A stretch of 64,000 nt of DNA from Candidatus Omnitrophota bacterium (GCA_029261035.1 JAJDCD010000008.1:62001-126000); one strand, 5' to 3'. Counted from the first letter of the stretch, positions 12,501 through 20,062 are shown. Translations and numbers: made by a program. Notes: generated from the sequence alone by a model not told the origin.

Positions 12501-15500
12501 TAGGGGCGCCTACGTTCATATATTTTAATCCGTACTTCACCTTCAATGATTTCTTCTTCAAAATCATAGATAAAATCCAAAGGGTCGTCCTCCGTTATCA
12601 ATCGATGCTTAATCATCAAATTTCTCACCTTTTGCTTATCATCCAAATTTAAGCGATTATAATATCGACGTCGTACAGCAGCAGATACTGCTTCACTAAT
12701 ATTCCCATCATCTTTGTAATAACTTTGAACCATACTCATGGTTTTTTTCAAATCTCTAAGACTCACAAAGAGTGTTTCATTGTTCTCCAAACCTATATCA
12801 CTTCTCTCTAAAGCTTTTTCATAATCCACATGAAAATTCACAATAGAAATAAAATAACGAAACGTATAAAGTAGATCTTTTAAATTCTTTATAGAATCCC
12901 CTACCATTCCTTTATAAAGATCCATCGCTTCTCTTAATAAAGCAGACGTTCCATCTTTTGCTGTTCTTGAAATTTGGGAAATGATTTGTAAAATCTCTGT
13001 TTCTTCAGCACTTCCTTCTTCAATTTTGAAAAAATTTCTAAGACCACTTAAAGGAAGTCGGACAAAGTCTTCGACACCCATATTGGCCAGAATTACACCT
13101 AAAGTTCTAAAGCGCTCAATATCATTATGCACCATCCCTTTATAATCTTTTAAAATACGCATGAGCATCGTCTTCAACTTAATATCACCTAGCTTCCCAA
13201 ATGGCAAATCCACTCCATACGTTGATTTTGATATATCAGCAATAGCAGTTAACAATTGAAAATCTGTAGCATCTGGAAACATTTTTGATTTTATATAACT
13301 TAAACTGTTTTCGTAACCCTCTGGCCCTCTATTCATTAACCAATCAAACTCTTCCTTAGATCCAAATAGATAGATATAAGTTAATACTTTAAACCCTTCC
13401 ATCCCATGCTCGTCTAAAACTTTTCTGAATTTAGTTCTTAATTTTTCATCATTAGCCCCACTTTCCTCTTTACCAAACAAAAATAGAGATATGACTTTTT
13501 GAAGCTCATAAAATACATGATACAATTCCTTCTGAGATGCTCCTGAAGAAGTTAGAATTGCCGCTTTGGTTACATCGCGTAAGGCTAAAATATCAGGTTG
13601 AGGCCCCCATTTAGCTTCTACATCATCCGCCCAACCTTTTAGCATGTTTGGTAGCGGCTGATTGACACTGGTACTTTCTAAGTAATCTAAAAGGTAAAAT
13701 TTATCTTTAATAACATAATTCACAAGCAACTCAACATAAGGCTTTTGATACAAAAGATCTAAGTCATGAACAATATGTTTTTCAACTCTACGCAGAGAGT
13801 CTAACTTTCCTAAAAACATTTGATTCTCTGTATTAGCTAATTTATTTATATGAACAATTTTACTTAATGCAAAATCAATAATTTTAGAATGATACTGACT
13901 CACGTACCCACTTTTTTCATACTCATCCATATAAGTTCGTCCTAATATCGTTTTTATTAGAGCTACCACAGCCTCTTCTTGAGAAGAAGACATCTCAGAA
14001 ATCACTTCACCACCTTGAAAAAGCTCTATTAATAGAAAAAGGTTATCCCCAGCACTAAGGATTAACTTAAAAAAATGATCTTCCTTAGAAAAAATAGACT
14101 CCTCTGCTTCTGCAGATTGATAAAAGAGAAGTGTTTTTGAGAAAATATCGGGAAATTCTGAGTGTTGTTTAGATAAAGATACAATAATGCTCAAGACTTC
14201 ATCCTTTCGGCTAGCAGGTACCCTATCCTTCGTTATCTCATTCAGTAATAATAGAGCATCCACATTTTGAGCTAGAACCTCTCTCAATTCCCCATCCAAA
14301 TCTTCCCAAGCAATATAAAGTCGCCCGGCACTCGAAATCCCTAATTCATCATATTTTTCTTTAGCTCCTAAACTTTGAGCTTCAGCATCTGCAACTGAAG
14401 ACAATGAGAGCCAATCATCTTCACTTCGGACAGAAACTGTAGCTACTTGATTCTCTACTTCTGAGACCCATATTTGAGAAAGTTGAAATAATTTTTCATT
14501 CACGCTCACTAACCCTATCTTGTCAATTTCTTCCAAAACACCCAACACTTCCATTGATTTTTTACGTGCTAGGAAATAGGGGTAACGGCCACCCTCTTCT
14601 TCATCCGTCTCTATAGATTTGATGTTTTCATTTGTTAACAAGAACAATCTTTCCAATCTAACCAAATTTATAGGCACTTTTGATTCTCTAGTCTCAATAA
14701 CATATTTTTCATATGCTTGATACACACGTTCTAATAAATTCAACAATTCTTCTTGAGACACATTAAAATTAATCCCTCCAAGCAAATGAGAAAATAAGAA
14801 TCTGAAGAACGACCTATTTTGCTCTGATAATTTCAACATAACCTTAGGGTTATTCTCATTGAATCTCCTCTGTAAATTCAATAAATGATTCAAAACTACT
14901 TGAGAATCCCACCCTATATCCATATTTTGATTTGCTAATTCTAGTAAAAATGATTGAGGAAGACTCAGGGGGTGAAACTCTTGATACACTTCCTTAATTT
15001 GTTCAGGAGTATATGTAATGGCCTTCAAACGACCTTGGGTGTAAAGTTCAAATAAATTCACCAAAAACTCTGATTTTAAACGTGAACCGAATATCAAAAT
15101 AAGGAATTGGATATCCATATATCCATCCATTAAAGATTCATAATCACCAACACTTTCAATTTTTTCTAACAAATCCAAAACAAGAGGGCCGTTTTCTGCA
15201 TAGTCATCACCAAGTAATTTTCGCAAGTCATCCCAAAAGGTATTTTCAACAACCTCATCCATATCAACAAAGTACTCTATCATTTTTTTAAAATCCAGAA
15301 TTCCAGTTCCGAAGTTATTTATAAATACATCAAACACTTTCATTTCAAACAAAATATCGAATCGAGAATCCTCATCAACCAAACTTTCAAGTATGCGAAC
15401 ATCCTCTAAAATCTTATAAAAATGCCGTATTACATCTGTGTTAATATTTTCCGACACTGGAATTTTTTTATTTCTGTTTAATTTAGATTTTAAAGATTTT

Positions 15501-18500
15501 ATATATTTAAAAATACCCGTTGCTCTTAGCAAAAGATCTCGCCAACGATCCAATTTTTCATCAGAACCCTTACCTGAAATATCATTACGCACTAAGATTT
15601 CTAATATCTCAAAAACAGAAGGCCCTTCCGAGGAAACGGTAGGCTCTAAAACCAATGCTTCCTCCAAAAAAACTAAGTCCTTATATTTATCACTAAACAT
15701 ATCCCAAGGCATTCCAAGAGTTTCCTCTAGCCCTGACCTATCATAAGAATCATTCCCACCTAAACTTTTAGCTTCAATCAGAACAGGAGCCCGAGATAAC
15801 CAATCTCCATCTTTAGCTTTTGGTTCTTCCTCAAGACTCTCTTTCTGCATGTTTAAATCATCTTCCCACTCTCTATCTAAATTCAGCAATAATTGATAAA
15901 CATCATCAACAGGAATATGATCTAGCCGTTCCAGAACTTCGATCAACTCAGGCCCCTTTAAGGTATCAACAAAATAAGGGATTTCGGTAAGTTCCAATGT
16001 TGTTGTATTGACATAGCCCTTTTCCTCCATCATTCCTAGAAGCTTTGGATAAAACACATTCAAAAAAACAAGCGAGTCTATTTTTTTCAACAATTCCATA
16101 ACGTTGTTAAGACGATCTACAATAGAGGAGAGCTCAGCTTGATTCATATTAGGATCTAATCCTTCTATTAATTTTAAAATAATTCGACCATTCCCCGTAC
16201 TCACCCCTACATTTCTCAAAAAATGCAAAAGGTGCCCCTCCGTTAAAAAAGAAGGATTTACTCTCCCTTCAATAACCGAATCCAAAAATCCAATAATTAA
16301 ACTATGATCATCTTCAGTCAATGCTATTTCAATATCAAAAATTTGTTCTAAATATCTATCAACACCACTAATAACTCCTTTCTCTTTCAAGAGGAGTAAT
16401 CGAAATAAAATTTTATTAGCTAAAAATATATGAGGACCATACAACTGATTAAATCGAATAAAGTCTTCTTTTGAATACTCCGATCGATCAATTTGATTGT
16501 TCTTAAGGAGCTCCCCCAACTCTCTGAGTGCCTTAAAAACAGATATTTGTATGTGCTTTTTTCCTAACGGGGTCTGTTTTTCTAACATGTTTTTGATTAA
16601 AGGAAAGTCTAGAACAAATGGATCAATTAATTCTTTTTCCACCAAATTCAATAAAAGATCTATTTCTTTTGTAACTAAATACACCCCCCCTGGTTCCATT
16701 TTTTGAAGGAGATAAACAAAAAGGCTAAGATTAAAATATCTTTCTCCATCAACCTTTTTTAATTTCTGCAGCAATAGAGTGAAACGCTCTAAAAACTCAT
16801 CTTCGTGCCCCTCATAAAGCTGCCTTCCGATAAGCCTTCCTATTAAAATTAAATCATCTTTTAGTTTCATGAATTCAGCCCCAGATCTTTCTTGCCCCTC
16901 TTCATCAAGAAGACCTAAAACTGCATCTAAAAACATGCTGTACTCTTCTCCAAATACAAAAGAAAAGAAATAACGAAATTCTGCCGGCAAATCTTCCCAT
17001 TCCCAACCCAGACTCTCTTTCAATGAAGAATTATCATAAATTTCTCTCCCCCCTAAACTTTTAGCTGAAATTAAAGCTTTTCCTCTCTCTAACCATTCCC
17101 CTTCTTCACTAATTTCTTCACTTCTCCCTCCTGCCCCTTTCTGAATTTCAACGCGCCATACTTTACGTAGGTTTTCTATTTTTTCTATAGCAGCATCCTC
17201 TCCCACTTCACTTGCAGATTCTAATATTTCTAAAACCGTTTCTATATGATAGTTATTTAAATAATAACTTTGTAACTCTTTATCCTCTACAAGAAAGCCT
17301 TCCATGTATTCAAATAACAAGCTGTAGTAAAATTCATCATCCAAAACACGCTCAATCCGCATCAACAACTCTTCAACTTCATTTCCATCCATAGTTGGAG
17401 AAATTCCCGAAATCAATAATAGCCCCAACTTTCCATTTCCACTCATAACTCCCAAATCTTTGTACAACTCAACAATTCTCCAATTATGAATTAAATAAGT
17501 ATGAGAGACTCCGTCCAAGACTCTTTTCAACAGATTTGCTAAATCAAGATAACTCCCACCATTTAGAGCCGAAAGGTTCGGTGGGAAAAACTGTTTAGCA
17601 GCATCTTTATAGCTCTTAACTTTTTCTTGAAACTGCAATTGAATTAAATGAACTATAATTTTAAAAAAGTTTTGGGCTCTCATGTTGCTTTGAGACAGTA
17701 AAGCAACCAAATACTCATCCTTTAAAACCCGTCGCACCTCTTCATTTTCCTTTGCCATCACACCCAAAATCTCCAGAGAATCAAAGCCTATATCTTCATT
17801 TTCATCCCTTTCATTAACAATCAAAGCTTTGATTAGTTCAGGGTTCAATACGGATGCATCTAGTTTGCCATTACGCACATCCAGAATAAGTCGATTAATA
17901 CGAGATAAACTTACGTACGTATTAGTTTCACTCATCATAAAGAAAAAGAAATCAGAATTAAATTTTTGAGCAATGTTCTCATCTTTTAAGGAGTCTAATA
18001 AGGTTAAAGTTTCTGAAATCACCTCAGCAATGTGATTATGCCTAGACATCCCATTCTTGAAGCCAAGATCATTTAAAATGATAATATCTTTCCATTTCAT
18101 TAATTCTTTTTTATATCCCTCTACTGAGGATTCACCAACAAAATTAATTACCGCATCAAACAACCTTAACATTGAACTTTGAATCACCCGAACACTAAAA
18201 CCATATTGCATTTCCTCATCGAGATCTTCCCACTTTAACCCCGTTCTCTCTTCAATCCCTGAAGCTTCAAAAAACTCTTTAGCTTCTACAAGACCTAAGC
18301 TTTTAGCTGTTGCATTAGTATTCACTTCAATTTTTTCGAGTTCCCCCTTCATCTTTACGACATCTGGCCAATGAACAATCTCTCTCACCATCCCATTCAT
18401 CTCAGCAGGAGAGATCGTTCCCTGTGAAGCCATTCTACGAATCAACGATAATCCCCATTCAACAAGAGCTGCTTTCCCCTGCACACCATCCAAAAACCGA

Positions 18501-19954
18501 GCTTCAGCTTCAGCTCTTAAATTAGCAATAGACAAGACAGATGCTTCTTTTAAGGTCGCCTGGATTGCCAAATAATTGTCCATTCTTTTTTTGTAAGAAA
18601 CGCTTTTGTTTTGGAATTCAAAACTAGGCTTAACAACCTGAATACCCCATCCTCTTTCTTCAAACTCTTCCTTGAGGCGGCTCGTATGAAAACCTCCCAT
18701 ATGAATCACCATTCTACGATTCCCACCTTTAACTTCTTGATTTATCTTCTTCATAAAGCCCGATTCCCTTTGAATTGCTAATTCATAGTATTCCTCTATA
18801 GGTTGAGGTAGTTTTAAACCCAACACTTGAATCAACTCCCATTCTTTTCGAATTAGTTTTAGATCAAAAGCTTTTGTTTTTAGCTCCATTTCTTTTGATT
18901 TTAAAAACAATGCTTTTTGGGCTTCTGTAATCAATAAATTATTCTTTATTTCATCTACATATTTTTTTAAATCATAGAGTATTTGAATGGATAGGGCTGG
19001 AGGAGACGTTTTTAAATCCTTTTCTTCTTTCATCAATCTATTGGGTCCGAGAATCATCTTCATACTATGAAGGTACTCTCTTGGGCTAATCAAAGAGCTC
19101 ATCCATTGTTGTTGAGTCGATCCCCACTGTTTAGAAACTTCTTTAGATAAACGCTCATTCTTGATTCTTTTCTCAACCAAAGGGATTTGCTTTTCTACAT
19201 AAGGCTCCATTTCCCTTTGATAGGTTTCCCAATCCCACAACAACCTTAACTCTCCAGAAGCTTCCACTTCCTGAAACTTCTTTATGTATGTTAGCCAAAC
19301 ATCAATAACACCACTTTTTTGATACATTCTTTCCTTTTCTTCCAATTCCAAAACCTCTTCGGGATAAATTTCCAACTTCTTTTGATTTAACTCTTCTAAT
19401 TCTTGGGCTAACACCATTCGAGCATCCTTCAATAGAACACTGTTCTGTACGTCAAAATAGGCTTTAACGTTCTTTTGATATAAAGATTCTTGATCCAATC
19501 CTTTAAATTGAGTTATAAGCTCTCTATTCAACGCTGCAACCTCAGCGCCGTTCAAACGGCCTTCTTCTAATTCTTGAAGTAAATACGCTTGCTTTTCTAA
19601 TCTATTCGGGTAACTCTCAATTAATACACTCTCTAAAGGATGAGAAGCCCCTTCGATGAGAAATGCATGATAATCATATTGTTTTTCTAGTTGATTAAAG
19701 AGAGAAAGTATAGACTTCTGAGCCGCTATGTATCCATGAGCGTCTTCAACAATAACAACATCTACCTCAGAGCCTTTATGATAAAAACTTACTTCACCCT
19801 GATCTAACTGTAATTGTTTGTAATTTAGTGTTGGTTTTGAAGGTGAAAAAAAAGAAGGATTAGCGAAACCCTCAGGTAGTAGCGTCCCCTGAGAGCAGAG
19901 AAAGAAAAATAAAACAAAAGTTGAAATGAGCCTATTTGTTTTTTTCATAATCAT
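551..19954 (-). CDS. Giant exported midasin-like protein: TIKI-like domain, six AAA+ modules, HExxH segment, VWA/MIDAS
   Basis: A single uninterrupted 6,467-aa frame. Residues 1-31 form a signal sequence, with a likely cut after GFA. A putative TIKI/ChaN-like domain follows (about 40-440; EDAH at 70-73, EGAS at 101-104, GGFH ending at H423). Helical modules start at AxSLG motifs (S552, S966, S1397, S1861). Six AAA+ modules have Walker A lysines at K2571, K3056, K3424, K3866, K4196 and K4878. After them come HExxH (H5193-H5197) with a downstream IEDGRIE, a Gly-Gln-rich tract (about 5412-5440), and a VWA domain with DxSxS (D5638-S5642) and ITDG (D5770). Further SLG motifs lie at S5870, S5893 and S6193. 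AAA+ rings with a MIDAS domain normally remodel protein complexes, as in midasin and MoxR/VWA pairs. The substrate is unknown. No clear ribosome-binding site precedes M1 or M3. An exported ATPase is paradoxical, so the signal may act as a membrane anchor. Confidence 0.9.
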   Translation of the reverse strand: MIMKKTNRLISTFVLFFFLCSQGTLLPEGFANPSFFSPSKPTLNYKQLQLDQGEVSFYHKGSEVDVVIVEDAHGYIAAQKSILSLFNQLEKQYDYHAFLIEGASHPLESVLIESYPNRLEKQAYLLQELEEGRLNGAEVAALNRELITQFKGLDQESLYQKNVKAYFDVQNSVLLKDARMVLAQELEELNQKKLEIYPEEVLELEEKERMYQKSGVIDVWLTYIKKFQEVEASGELRLLWDWETYQREMEPYVEKQIPLVEKRIKNERLSKEVSKQWGSTQQQWMSSLISPREYLHSMKMILGPNRLMKEEKDLKTSPPALSIQILYDLKKYVDEIKNNLLITEAQKALFLKSKEMELKTKAFDLKLIRKEWELIQVLGLKLPQPIEEYYELAIQRESGFMKKINQEVKGGNRRMVIHMGGFHTSRLKEEFEERGWGIQVVKPSFEFQNKSVSYKKRMDNYLAIQATLKEASVLSIANLRAEAEARFLDGVQGKAALVEWGLSLIRRMASQGTISPAEMNGMVREIVHWPDVVKMKGELEKIEVNTNATAKSLGLVEAKEFFEASGIEERTGLKWEDLDEEMQYGFSVRVIQSSMLRLFDAVINFVGESSVEGYKKELMKWKDIIILNDLGFKNGMSRHNHIAEVISETLTLLDSLKDENIAQKFNSDFFFFMMSETNTYVSLSRINRLILDVRNGKLDASVLNPELIKALIVNERDENEDIGFDSLEILGVMAKENEEVRRVLKDEYLVALLSQSNMRAQNFFKIIVHLIQLQFQEKVKSYKDAAKQFFPPNLSALNGGSYLDLANLLKRVLDGVSHTYLIHNWRIVELYKDLGVMSGNGKLGLLLISGISPTMDGNEVEELLMRIERVLDDEFYYSLLFEYMEGFLVEDKELQSYYLNNYHIETVLEILESASEVGEDAAIEKIENLRKVWRVEIQKGAGGRSEEISEEGEWLERGKALISAKSLGGREIYDNSSLKESLGWEWEDLPAEFRYFFSFVFGEEYSMFLDAVLGLLDEEGQERSGAEFMKLKDDLILIGRLIGRQLYEGHEDEFLERFTLLLQKLKKVDGERYFNLSLFVYLLQKMEPGGVYLVTKEIDLLLNLVEKELIDPFVLDFPLIKNMLEKQTPLGKKHIQISVFKALRELGELLKNNQIDRSEYSKEDFIRFNQLYGPHIFLANKILFRLLLLKEKGVISGVDRYLEQIFDIEIALTEDDHSLIIGFLDSVIEGRVNPSFLTEGHLLHFLRNVGVSTGNGRIILKLIEGLDPNMNQAELSSIVDRLNNVMELLKKIDSLVFLNVFYPKLLGMMEEKGYVNTTTLELTEIPYFVDTLKGPELIEVLERLDHIPVDDVYQLLLNLDREWEDDLNMQKESLEEEPKAKDGDWLSRAPVLIEAKSLGGNDSYDRSGLEETLGMPWDMFSDKYKDLVFLEEALVLEPTVSSEGPSVFEILEILVRNDISGKGSDEKLDRWRDLLLRATGIFKYIKSLKSKLNRNKKIPVSENINTDVIRHFYKILEDVRILESLVDEDSRFDILFEMKVFDVFINNFGTGILDFKKMIEYFVDMDEVVENTFWDDLRKLLGDDYAENGPLVLDLLEKIESVGDYESLMDGYMDIQFLILIFGSRLKSEFLVNLFELYTQGRLKAITYTPEQIKEVYQEFHPLSLPQSFLLELANQNMDIGWDSQVVLNHLLNLQRRFNENNPKVMLKLSEQNRSFFRFLFSHLLGGINFNVSQEELLNLLERVYQAYEKYVIETRESKVPINLVRLERLFLLTNENIKSIETDEEEGGRYPYFLARKKSMEVLGVLEEIDKIGLVSVNEKLFQLSQIWVSEVENQVATVSVRSEDDWLSLSSVADAEAQSLGAKEKYDELGISSAGRLYIAWEDLDGELREVLAQNVDALLLLNEITKDRVPASRKDEVLSIIVSLSKQHSEFPDIFSKTLLFYQSAEAEESIFSKEDHFFKLILSAGDNLFLLIELFQGGEVISEMSSSQEEAVVALIKTILGRTYMDEYEKSGYVSQYHSKIIDFALSKIVHINKLANTENQMFLGKLDSLRRVEKHIVHDLDLLYQKPYVELLVNYVIKDKFYLLDYLESTSVNQPLPNMLKGWADDVEAKWGPQPDILALRDVTKAAILTSSGASQKELYHVFYELQKVISLFLFGKEESGANDEKLRTKFRKVLDEHGMEGFKVLTYIYLFGSKEEFDWLMNRGPEGYENSLSYIKSKMFPDATDFQLLTAIADISKSTYGVDLPFGKLGDIKLKTMLMRILKDYKGMVHNDIERFRTLGVILANMGVEDFVRLPLSGLRNFFKIEEGSAEETEILQIISQISRTAKDGTSALLREAMDLYKGMVGDSIKNLKDLLYTFRYFISIVNFHVDYEKALERSDIGLENNETLFVSLRDLKKTMSMVQSYYKDDGNISEAVSAAVRRRYYNRLNLDDKQKVRNLMIKHRLITEDDPLDFIYDFEEEIIEGEVRIKIYERRRPYQKTVRIVDQDDEGNDQYRFEVREIVPKEKRLLYSGMISVPISEAFPQVILNETTKRQIAHVLQGLDGGEDEKFNPVLEFGVTSGGKTTVASIVSHILNVGFTRIQVNQRTDEFDLFGSFQPREIKISLQDADKVIREALESNNLNALEDALVRMKIGKRGDFIQAFVSSPLERERITTLSLKDQNEWVVNKIKKLLSIYTGQSSHYLKQGEDSIKKGTKAWDEIRKIKSLAYILNNEVGLVYQEGRFLDAYRRGDLILLDEVNLANEEMLGVLYQMLTLGYIEYNGKVIEGEAGKIARLMATANPSSYEGRNRMSEAFMNRFEILNIDSIPDYEMANIIKGLVSRDYLGRDPDQVLKEEFGVNQDLIKYLAAIQNTINSKLLSGSFPRMGRDANYVFTMRNLLRIYQDVKELKEQGVVIDEQVWITAAYREYANILIRSPRYLDSMEDLSGKTIEIEDPEVEGGKRQRLIPGDSDFQNIRTIFSVHLGLTIKDFDEMIETSLTQFDDYEYIESESLVIGGISTQVNSEEPTERVVPPLIQTSSTKAIQYQIAKGLRRNEPVLMVGQSGGGKSEMIADLAYKLNWDYISVSLGDATLETLIGTMEYDRAEHRFIYRPGILIQAMEEGNILVLEELNMAKSGILEILNEYFDEGTFTNPFTGERVNIHHNFRLMATMNPIEGVSGENTGRVSLSPALRNRFREVWVPHEKTRSELIEIVEGRFQQKGLMGENAIQNIEKKTVERIVDFYLNYKRFFGNRLSDIYYTSIRDLTRIIYGMSYGIQELNQSENVALSLAIKRVYQSRIFEKSDGELLETLFPNIGIENVNLDSLNYEVVESGENRALNVYGIHNKVRVKVAQFDLSQLSKSLRQQIIEESDVALSEEEIERRLNVIVKDSQLVESPQTKANLMSLLATLSLSSNDVEAHKFNPTLLMGETAGGKSSLAKYAAVNLLGQSYTRIQMNERIDELDLFGSYEPREVDLSFEEAYRILMNSMSRKDWVKLRKSMSLLKHGEMDVDQIRRASSKTALYQAKDEIDMETMEELKGWLGNALSGTESQEKKAARRKVMNVAFILKNGSMNIDLEFREGRLLKSIKNGDVVVLDEINLASPEVLGVLYQLLTLGYVEYYDRQTKKIQKIRPAKGFKFIATANPATYAGRNQLGEAMMNRFEIHHIPNMTPEEMTEIISSEIKNTSVWEWEQYSLGLESAFKRLALFQKEVNRAIREGEFSNMDSSDPSKAYQFTLRNIKKIVKDTQMVLVSSDSSPPSPQILLREAYMNYRSILGRDDEDIKRLEVLFTSAEYFPKFEVPESPQKENTPKGLRMGDLFIPTRSYDDLPKGSSEADIIEELAEGKETNRIQYAIAKGLMDPKSTVMLVGQTGGGKTEMIGDLARRLRWKYRSISFGNANLESLVGGFEMEEDTKRMHYVPGALIQAMEEGAIFVIEEVNMATSGLIEILNEYFDEGTFTNPLTGEKVKIHPNFRLFATMNPEQGISSASGGRVGLSPAIRSRFNEVWVSHKKSKKEVQDIILKKFSNRQTNVSSSIVNRIYTIYSGFEKALEEGRIGTQNNEGYVTSLRDVSRIVDVISRDIQNGVSEDEALRHAVNRIYYLRLNNDDDRSVFKKDVASDLDLGSPFFEWKDEGDVWVVSRGSKVVARLEKVVLKERGFILTEESKALMSQIMDVMEHGSGVTITKFNGKKYHPLMLLGETAGGKSTMAELVAHVSGNRLTRIQMNRRTDEYDLFGSFHPVEIDMDEGKATEVLLEALEKKEYVRLERALKKLKISEDEMRLHLRDLIPKETTSEQLIELYILKYLLRSGVRGIDLNAKKKLLDLSVLLINGLTGIELIFKKGAFLEAYERGDVVLLDEVNLANEESIGVLYQLLTLGYVEFQGKKIYPGEGFQLIVSGNPSNYVGRNRMSEAFMNRFEIHHVRDMSVEEMTIILMKKYDLSKKGIRYRQLGEFVKFQIELNKKSMQGYFDSFNADQSYRFSIRNLERIIHDALQYSKEGSEEESLFDLILKTGYQEYYGLLSQTNSDDPFRNNNINKLNALFERFLIQSFDESLENNNAFQEVMKSDDGRAEVSIEEIIEKQAANFALEVEGALNLLRSIEWDDSKSDVDPDLKFRYLESQEEKLRAVNPDFFLSTNQAFGLMFRKESSGDGDEKTFLERFQTFSLELIEGNRLFFERGSKTLEMSDFRRASKAVTSNLKPVVAFEDIYIDGYKIRQTQNDLGEWIELNGVKVKKLDLNDMLNSFHIEVNALIQEGVFVSNEGGRLNPIDDSSMTRVMDEAVRDRDSDLPLKERYKKIISEFYGGMLQNLPENKLILESVIDKYFRSQAERIDKLVEIKSMGNVRSQILKGFRDGGTVKVRDSEGSTVEIHKSKPVLLTGHSGGGKTEMIGDIARELYWPYMSVSLGAATIESLIGSFVLDESTGTMEFKKGVLIQAMERGYALVLEEINMADAGVIEVLNEYFDRGTMSILEKGGVYVNIHPNFRLFGTMNPAEGRTGMNAGRVGLSPALRSRFREVWVRSQRRRDEMYQIMLGGIQSLVGRVLKLVQSKEINLDEQEDVVLLEEPSDPKSPEQRSELEPQMIQPSMTSLDSESSSLKDPEEVLMASMDVLSDRPFQELENADELEDLPDDSRWKLMGAEQRAEIFVQAFETVSKGTVNVEVRTGKDANWAFNRGKNMVIVPASALMEESLESVLGTAIHEAMHRYATWYSSLFYEFLKDTSLGATVFNIIEDGRIENWAKLRFKGAARFLKRMNDEAVFRTEDVEQLFKTDHSYSSILSNLMLWLAKRGDFDDSKDKFPRILEIIGEKDADLRKDVEKLLATGVFGTWDKDRYHYKGGDRDEILGKYQRAQMRSVFAKIPVTFDDVGLPRFQSELREGDVKIIELAREQGEMIKDIVMPVVYKWAVRDAQENQKKDKGKGGQGQGQGQGQGQGQGEGEGESGDGDLIIEGDVHIGPGAPPGGKPSKGKITIKGDLIIEGDMPEQPSTGDSSGEGATVEGKIKDKRKKKISDKDWKKIWEALGEKDKSKIVDEIKKGAAGNAKDRTKEDSTDYQDAMKDASINEPRSLRDNLMGWLGGTIMTLTGYLRDLIQNSLRPKEVTGMKKGRIDIRRLMNSMARGFVDMRFYKQKVLPQKKDIKFTLLIDQSGSMSGTPADSEANKPTHAGMAGYNALKGAVVFMETLQNLGIDFAVRGFGSSTHLHKRFKGQKTEPEDLREGADAVPQSYGTRREKEYLIEDLYRSIGAHGGTDDFSAILKSMEDIQKVGGERHYVFVITDGMGTRDQVMAFLEELRKKNGRVGGSVVDYVGIGLGTGTEDVIEVYGSQFSFSLKDNELSKLPETMKKVLSNIIQGVYSPGARGGSSSLSGSGREIVDATSLGGVIGVSAELTKNNLETIQGQSLGFEEDYEASILPERLGLSFEEFELKYPVVTQAVYKDVFFSFLEANPNMDEKFIERWIMIYLEMIRKMPRSTPVHFEALEFKKIITEAISNPEKNLFADIDLIELFVGLNEENWMYALNQFYLLSDSELNNYFFKKEWALLFLPGNYLNILNSLSSGISKGRLNGNIIRMDLLNLFTTAKEWLFLAYFFLYQIPLEFNENQIKNIETQIKEVLTIIFSRNDISEEAKRKMMLVLGKIGMNKDFRKIEEVLEVFERHGADDWEVLFQQLNKLFFAVSQSSETLVVPEDESPWLDREVLARSLGETLSLDVVLTHLLQEDFSSEVLLAEYLETALGVQLSKEYKRSFWQLYQSTREMPEVLTRAMEIATLMWSVDRRDLDQIKVNYSDIFIGDQVVDVILDLSSFEGLMKSFPEWIQQMKERDQLYILYNPRDHDERIKASEWMRKGSVLHGKTNIRFVKKQARRQTFSDRSDSLKIGIMTEGVWGEMESKIPEEYMTASYSKADGEIREGLAAFVFKLVLARAKVASDGVVIHPEWFEDTLGVKGIRLEGSHLVFDLLENLRLSIEAERLVAQAA
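2375..4447 (-). other. Domain block in giant protein 1: HExxH metallopeptidase-like segment, Gly-Gln linker and VWA/MIDAS
   Basis: This covers about residues 5170-5860. The IHEAMHRYA helix carries the HExxH zinc motif, and about 25 residues on, NIIEDGRIE supplies a conserved Glu-Asp pair, an arrangement I associate with VWA proteins that partner MoxR-type ATPases (the NorD/CobT group). A low-complexity Gly-Gln then Gly-Glu tract follows. The VWA domain has all three MIDAS elements: DQSGSMS, a GTDDFS threonine and ITDG. The metal-site residues look intact. Peptidase activity is inferred from the motif only. Confidence 0.7.
4925..12367 (-). other. Six tandem AAA+ (AAA_5/midasin-like) modules in giant protein 1
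   Basis: This covers about residues 2530-5010. The modules alternate between two types. Odd modules (1, 3, 5) have GxTxGGK[ST] Walker A, a TRIQxNxRxDExDLFGS segment, [IVL]LDE[VI]NLA Walker B, an N[PS] sensor and a MNRFEI arginine. Even modules (2, 4, 6) have G[QH][ST]GGGK[ST]EMI Walker A, LEELNMA-type Walker B in which Asp becomes Glu, a TMNP sensor and an SPA[LI]R[NS]RF arginine segment. The pattern implies triplication of a two-AAA unit. The SPALRNRF and TMNP signatures are those of the midasin/MoxR branch. Confidence 0.88.
18635..19837 (-). other. N-terminal TIKI/ChaN-like domain of giant protein 1
   Basis: About residues 40-440. The order is a hydrophobic strand VVIVEDAHG, a helix with Gln, a strand ending IEGAS, a long charged helical insert, then IHMGGFH and a closing VVKPSFE. 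The same order and spacing occurs in giant protein 2 (61949-63271). The strand-acid-x-His start, Glu after the second strand and late GG-x-H resemble the TraB/TIKI, ChaN and EreA metal-dependent hydrolase folds. The fold assignment is inference; the homology between the two window copies is seen directly. Confidence 0.5.
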
Positions 19955-20032
19955 CAGTTTAATTCAGTGTATGTTATTGATAAACTTCAAGTTACCTACA
20001 TTAAATATACCTGGAATACACACCCTTTACAA

Positions 20033-20062
20033 CGCTGTTTTAAAAACTGTTAAATAACAGCG
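20033..20062 (-). other. Hairpin in the leader of giant gene 1
   Basis: CGCTGTT (20033-20039) pairs with AACAGCG (20056-20062) around a 16-nt AT-rich loop. On the minus strand it lies between the candidate promoter and the start codon. No U tract follows it, so it is a leader structure rather than a terminator. Function unknown. Confidence 0.3.

Noticed and set aside
551-19954. Dynein heavy chain as identity of giant protein 1
   Set aside because: Six AAA modules fit, but there is no stalk-like coiled coil with a microtubule-binding tip, and the C-terminal MIDAS domain points to midasin-like architecture.
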